From JBOGED01 sp050743625 (GTDB lineage Bacteria > Actinomycetota > Nitriliruptoria > Euzebyales > Egibacteraceae), in the NCBI GenBank assembly GCA_050743625.1, contig JBOGED010000523.1, positions 1 to 16,984 of the forward strand: DNA of 16,984 bases, in the 5' to 3' direction. The stretch's first letter is position 1. Every line of letters begins with the position of its first letter. Of the stretch, positions 14,864 to 16,984 are shown piece by piece. A program made the translations under genes and the position numbers. The notes under the pieces were generated by a model, which worked only from the letters and a program-made list of their open reading frames with translations, was not told the origin of the DNA and searched no databases.

Positions 14864-16450
14864 GTGGGAGTAGCCACCCCAGGAGGCGCGGTGCTCGTCG
14901 TTGACGATCACGCGCCCACTCGGGACATCCTGATCAACGAGTTGCGCCGCGCCCGCCTGCCGGCGGTGTACGCCACGAGCAGCGAAGAGGCGCTGGACCT
15001 CGTCGAGCGTTACCCGATCAGCGTGATGTTCATGGACGCCGAGCTCCCCGGAGCGCTCCAGACCCTTCGCGCGCTCCGCACGATGCCCGCGACGCAAACC
15101 TTGCCGATCGTGCTGCTCTCCACCGAGACGGGGATCGCCGATCGTGTCGCGGGGCTTGAGGCGGGCGCCATCGACTACCTCGCCAAACCCATCGCCCCGC
15201 ACGAGATTGTCGCGCGGGCGCGAGCCAACCTGCGCACTCGAGCCGCATGGTTGAGAGCCCTGGAGTTACAGGTCCACGATCGCAGCGCGCTGACCGACCT
15301 GCTCCGCCGGGTACGAGTCGAACCCACTCCTGAGCTGACCGCCGGGGGCATCTGCCGCCAGCTCACCCGGGTATGCGGGCTGGTGAGCGCTGTCGTGATC
15401 GCCTTCGTGGCAGAGGGAGAGGCCGTGCCTCTCGCGATCAGCGGTCCGATCTCGGCGCCCCCAGGGTGGCCAATTCCTCGTCACCTCGCGAGCAGCTTGC
15501 TGACCAGCGCTGAGGAGGGACCGTGGGTCCGGGATCAGGACGAGGGCTGCACCCTCGCCCATCCCGCGGCGGCCTACGCCGCCTACGCGCCGCTGCAGAG
15601 CGACGGGATGCTCGTCGGCCTGCTCGCCATCGCGGGTCATGGCTGGCCCGGTGTGGGTCCGGTCGAGGCTCGTGCCCGGTACCTCTCGGCCGTGGTCGAC
15701 TTCGCGGCCGCCGCTTCGGCACTGCTCGGATCGGCGCTGGAAGAGTGGGGAATGGCATGCAACGCGAGGGCCGAGCTGGAATGGGTCTTGGGCGGCGGGG
15801 CGTTCCGCCCGGTCTTCCAGCCGATCCACGACGTCGAGACCGGCGAGATCACTGGTTACGAGGCGCTCACCCGTTTCGCCGACGGTGCCCCCGCCGAGCC
15901 CCGCTTCGCCGAGGCCGTCCAGGTCGGTCTTGGACTGGAGATTGAGGCCGTCACCGTGGCGGCGGCCGTCCATGGTTCCGAATCGCTTCCTGACGGGGCG
16001 TGGCTGTCGCTCAACGTGTCACCGGCCTTCCTGCTTCAAGGCGATTACCTGCTCCGAGCCATCAGGTCCAGCCCTCGTCCCCTGGTCCTCGAGCTCACCG
16101 AGCATGATCCGATCGACGACTACCCGGCGATTCGCGGAGCCATGAACCGGCTCGGCTCCTCAGTCCAGCTGTCGATCGACGATGCCGGGACCGGCTACGC
16201 GTGCCTCAACCACGTGTTGTCCCTTCAGCCCGCCTTCGTCAAGCTCGACCAGAGCTGGGTCCGCGGCATTGACGCCGACCCCGCTCGCCAAGCCCTTGTC
16301 GCCGGCCTCGAGTACTTCACCTCCCACACCGGCTCCACCCTCATCGCCGAGGGCGTCGAGACCTCCGCCGAGCTCGCCGTTCTCTCCGACCTCCACGTCC
16401 CCCTCGCCCAGGGCTACCTCCTCGGCCGCCCCGTCCCCATCAGCTCGTAA
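14864..16450 (+). CDS. Response regulator with REC, GAF-like and EAL domains (c-di-GMP phosphodiesterase)
   Basis: A protein of about 528 residues. The N-terminal receiver domain (8-125) has the acidic pair D14-D15, phospho-acceptor D58 (MFMDAELPG), S86/T87 and K108 (YLAKPI). A GAF-like sensor follows at about 145-310 (ICRQLTRVCGLVSAVVIAF, YAPLQSDGMLVGLLAIAGHG). The C-terminal EAL domain (about 315-528) keeps the catalytic set: E333 in EALTRF, N384 in LSLNVSP, the Glu residues of LELTE, D439-D440, K460 in FVKLD, E496 in AEGVE, and QGYLLGRP. So it should cleave c-di-GMP to pGpG. The loop normally reading DDFGTGYS is DDAGTGYA. I chose the GTG at 14864 with GGAGG eight bases upstream; the open frame to 14789 crosses the probable promoter. 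No partner histidine kinase is in the window. Confidence 0.9.
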   Translation: MGVATPGGAVLVVDDHAPTRDILINELRRARLPAVYATSSEEALDLVERYPISVMFMDAELPGALQTLRALRTMPATQTLPIVLLSTETGIADRVAGLEAGAIDYLAKPIAPHEIVARARANLRTRAAWLRALELQVHDRSALTDLLRRVRVEPTPELTAGGICRQLTRVCGLVSAVVIAFVAEGEAVPLAISGPISAPPGWPIPRHLASSLLTSAEEGPWVRDQDEGCTLAHPAAAYAAYAPLQSDGMLVGLLAIAGHGWPGVGPVEARARYLSAVVDFAAAASALLGSALEEWGMACNARAELEWVLGGGAFRPVFQPIHDVETGEITGYEALTRFADGAPAEPRFAEAVQVGLGLEIEAVTVAAAVHGSESLPDGAWLSLNVSPAFLLQGDYLLRAIRSSPRPLVLELTEHDPIDDYPAIRGAMNRLGSSVQLSIDDAGTGYACLNHVLSLQPAFVKLDQSWVRGIDADPARQALVAGLEYFTSHTGSTLIAEGVETSAELAVLSDLHVPLAQGYLLGRPVPISS

Positions 16451-16468
16451 CCCCCTGGCGGTCGGGTC

Positions 16469-16984
16469 CTACCCGGTGACGAGAGCGGCGAGGCGGGGGC
16501 CGTGGCCGTGGACGAGGTGGCCGTGGCGCCAGAGGGCCGTCGCGACGGCGGTGTCGCCGATCCGATCGACGAGGGTCGCGTCGAGCGGGCGGCCGACCTC
16601 GATGACCGGCGCGGGGAGGCGGGCGAGTGCGGCGGGGCCGCCGCTGATCAAGTGGGCAGCGGCAGGCAAGGTGGCGTGGCCCTGCTCGCAAAGTGAGAAC
16701 GGCGCTTGGAGCAGCGCGCTGGGAAGGTAGTCCGAGCACAGCGCATCGCAGAGGCCGGCGGCGACGGCTTCGGCGGCGAGGAGGTTGCCCGGTGAGGTCG
16801 AGCGGCCGCGAACGGCGTTCGGCGCGCCGAGCACGGTGCCCATTCCCAGGTCCCGGGCGTGGCGTGCGGCCGCGGCCGTGAGGGGGAACTCGGCGATCGT
16901 CGCTCCCAGCGCGTGCGCTCGATCGACGTCGTCGGGGTCGCGATCGTCGTGGCTCGCGAGCGCGATGCCGTGGCGTCGGGCGAG
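16469..16984 (-). CDS. PhnM-like amidohydrolase, C-terminal part (continues beyond the window)
   Basis: The frame is open through the right end of the window, so only the last 171 or so residues are visible. ASHDDRDPDDVDRAHALGA, then IAEFPLTAAAARHARDLGMG, GAPNAVRGRSTSPGNL and LCSDYLPSALLQAPF are hallmarks of PhnM. PhnM is the metal-dependent hydrolase that removes pyrophosphate from ribose 1-methylphosphonate 5-triphosphate in the C-P lyase pathway. The classic motif is RGGSHSGN; here it reads RGRSTSPGN. Orphan PhnM-like proteins outside C-P lyase operons exist, so the pathway needs the sequence to the right of the window. The ATG at 16843 is internal, not the start. It is convergent with the EAL gene, with an 18-bp gap. 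Confidence 0.85.
   Translation of the reverse strand, partial: LARRHGIALASHDDRDPDDVDRAHALGATIAEFPLTAAAARHARDLGMGTVLGAPNAVRGRSTSPGNLLAAEAVAAGLCDALCSDYLPSALLQAPFSLCEQGHATLPAAAHLISGGPAALARLPAPVIEVGRPLDATLVDRIGDTAVATALWRHGHLVHGHGPRLAALVTG

Overview
The window is high-GC bacterial DNA, almost certainly from an actinobacterium (Actinomycetota). The strongest marker is the block at 8625-13810: a class A penicillin-binding protein and a DUF5318 zinc-ribbon protein on the minus strand, facing a PadR regulator and an actinobacterial-type inositol-1-phosphate synthase on the plus strand. This matches the ponA1-Rv0049 / Rv0047c-ino1 locus of Mycobacterium tuberculosis. Nickel superoxide dismutase with its SodX protease, a Nur-like box, many GTG starts and probable leaderless starts agree with that. 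I cannot name the genus.

Layout. 1-150: window edge with a nested inverted repeat. 151-1507: a TetR regulator divergent from a thiopurine-methyltransferase-like SAM methyltransferase. 1516-2250: a small one-TM membrane protein gene and a DUF2269-like membrane protein gene, each broken by one frameshift; the 5' end of the small gene is a duplicate of the methyltransferase start region. 2404-8462: a one-carbon (tetrahydrofolate) module. It consists of a Zn-type homocysteine S-methyltransferase fused to a degenerate MTHFR-like domain, a translationally coupled PucR-family regulator, then a separate non-canonical MTHFR (minus strand) divergent from formate-tetrahydrofolate ligase (fhs). 8625-11691: PBP1 and DUF5318. 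11984-13810: PadR and ino1. 13773-14646: sodX and sodN, divergent around a Nur-like box. 14864-16450: a REC-GAF-EAL c-di-GMP phosphodiesterase response regulator. 16469-16984: the C-terminal part of a PhnM-like amidohydrolase that runs off the window.

How the genes may work together. The C1 module can link methyl-THF, methylene-THF and, with a methylene-THF dehydrogenase/cyclohydrolase that is not in this window, formyl-THF and formate. By eye the MTHFR domain of the fusion has lost the three residues that catalyse in classical MTHFR, while the separate MTHFR keeps at least two of them. This suggests the reductase works in trans and the fused domain has been repurposed. The separate MTHFR and fhs share a compact divergent promoter with two identical TAAGAT -10 boxes and an inverted repeat, a good candidate target for the neighbouring PucR regulator.

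There is no CRISPR array, rRNA, recognisable tRNA or insertion sequence. The most original signals are the degenerate MTHFR domain, the shared C1 operator, the Nur-like box directly in front of sodN, the PadR palindrome, the structured ino1 leader, and the duplicated translation start at 820-887 / 1516-1580.
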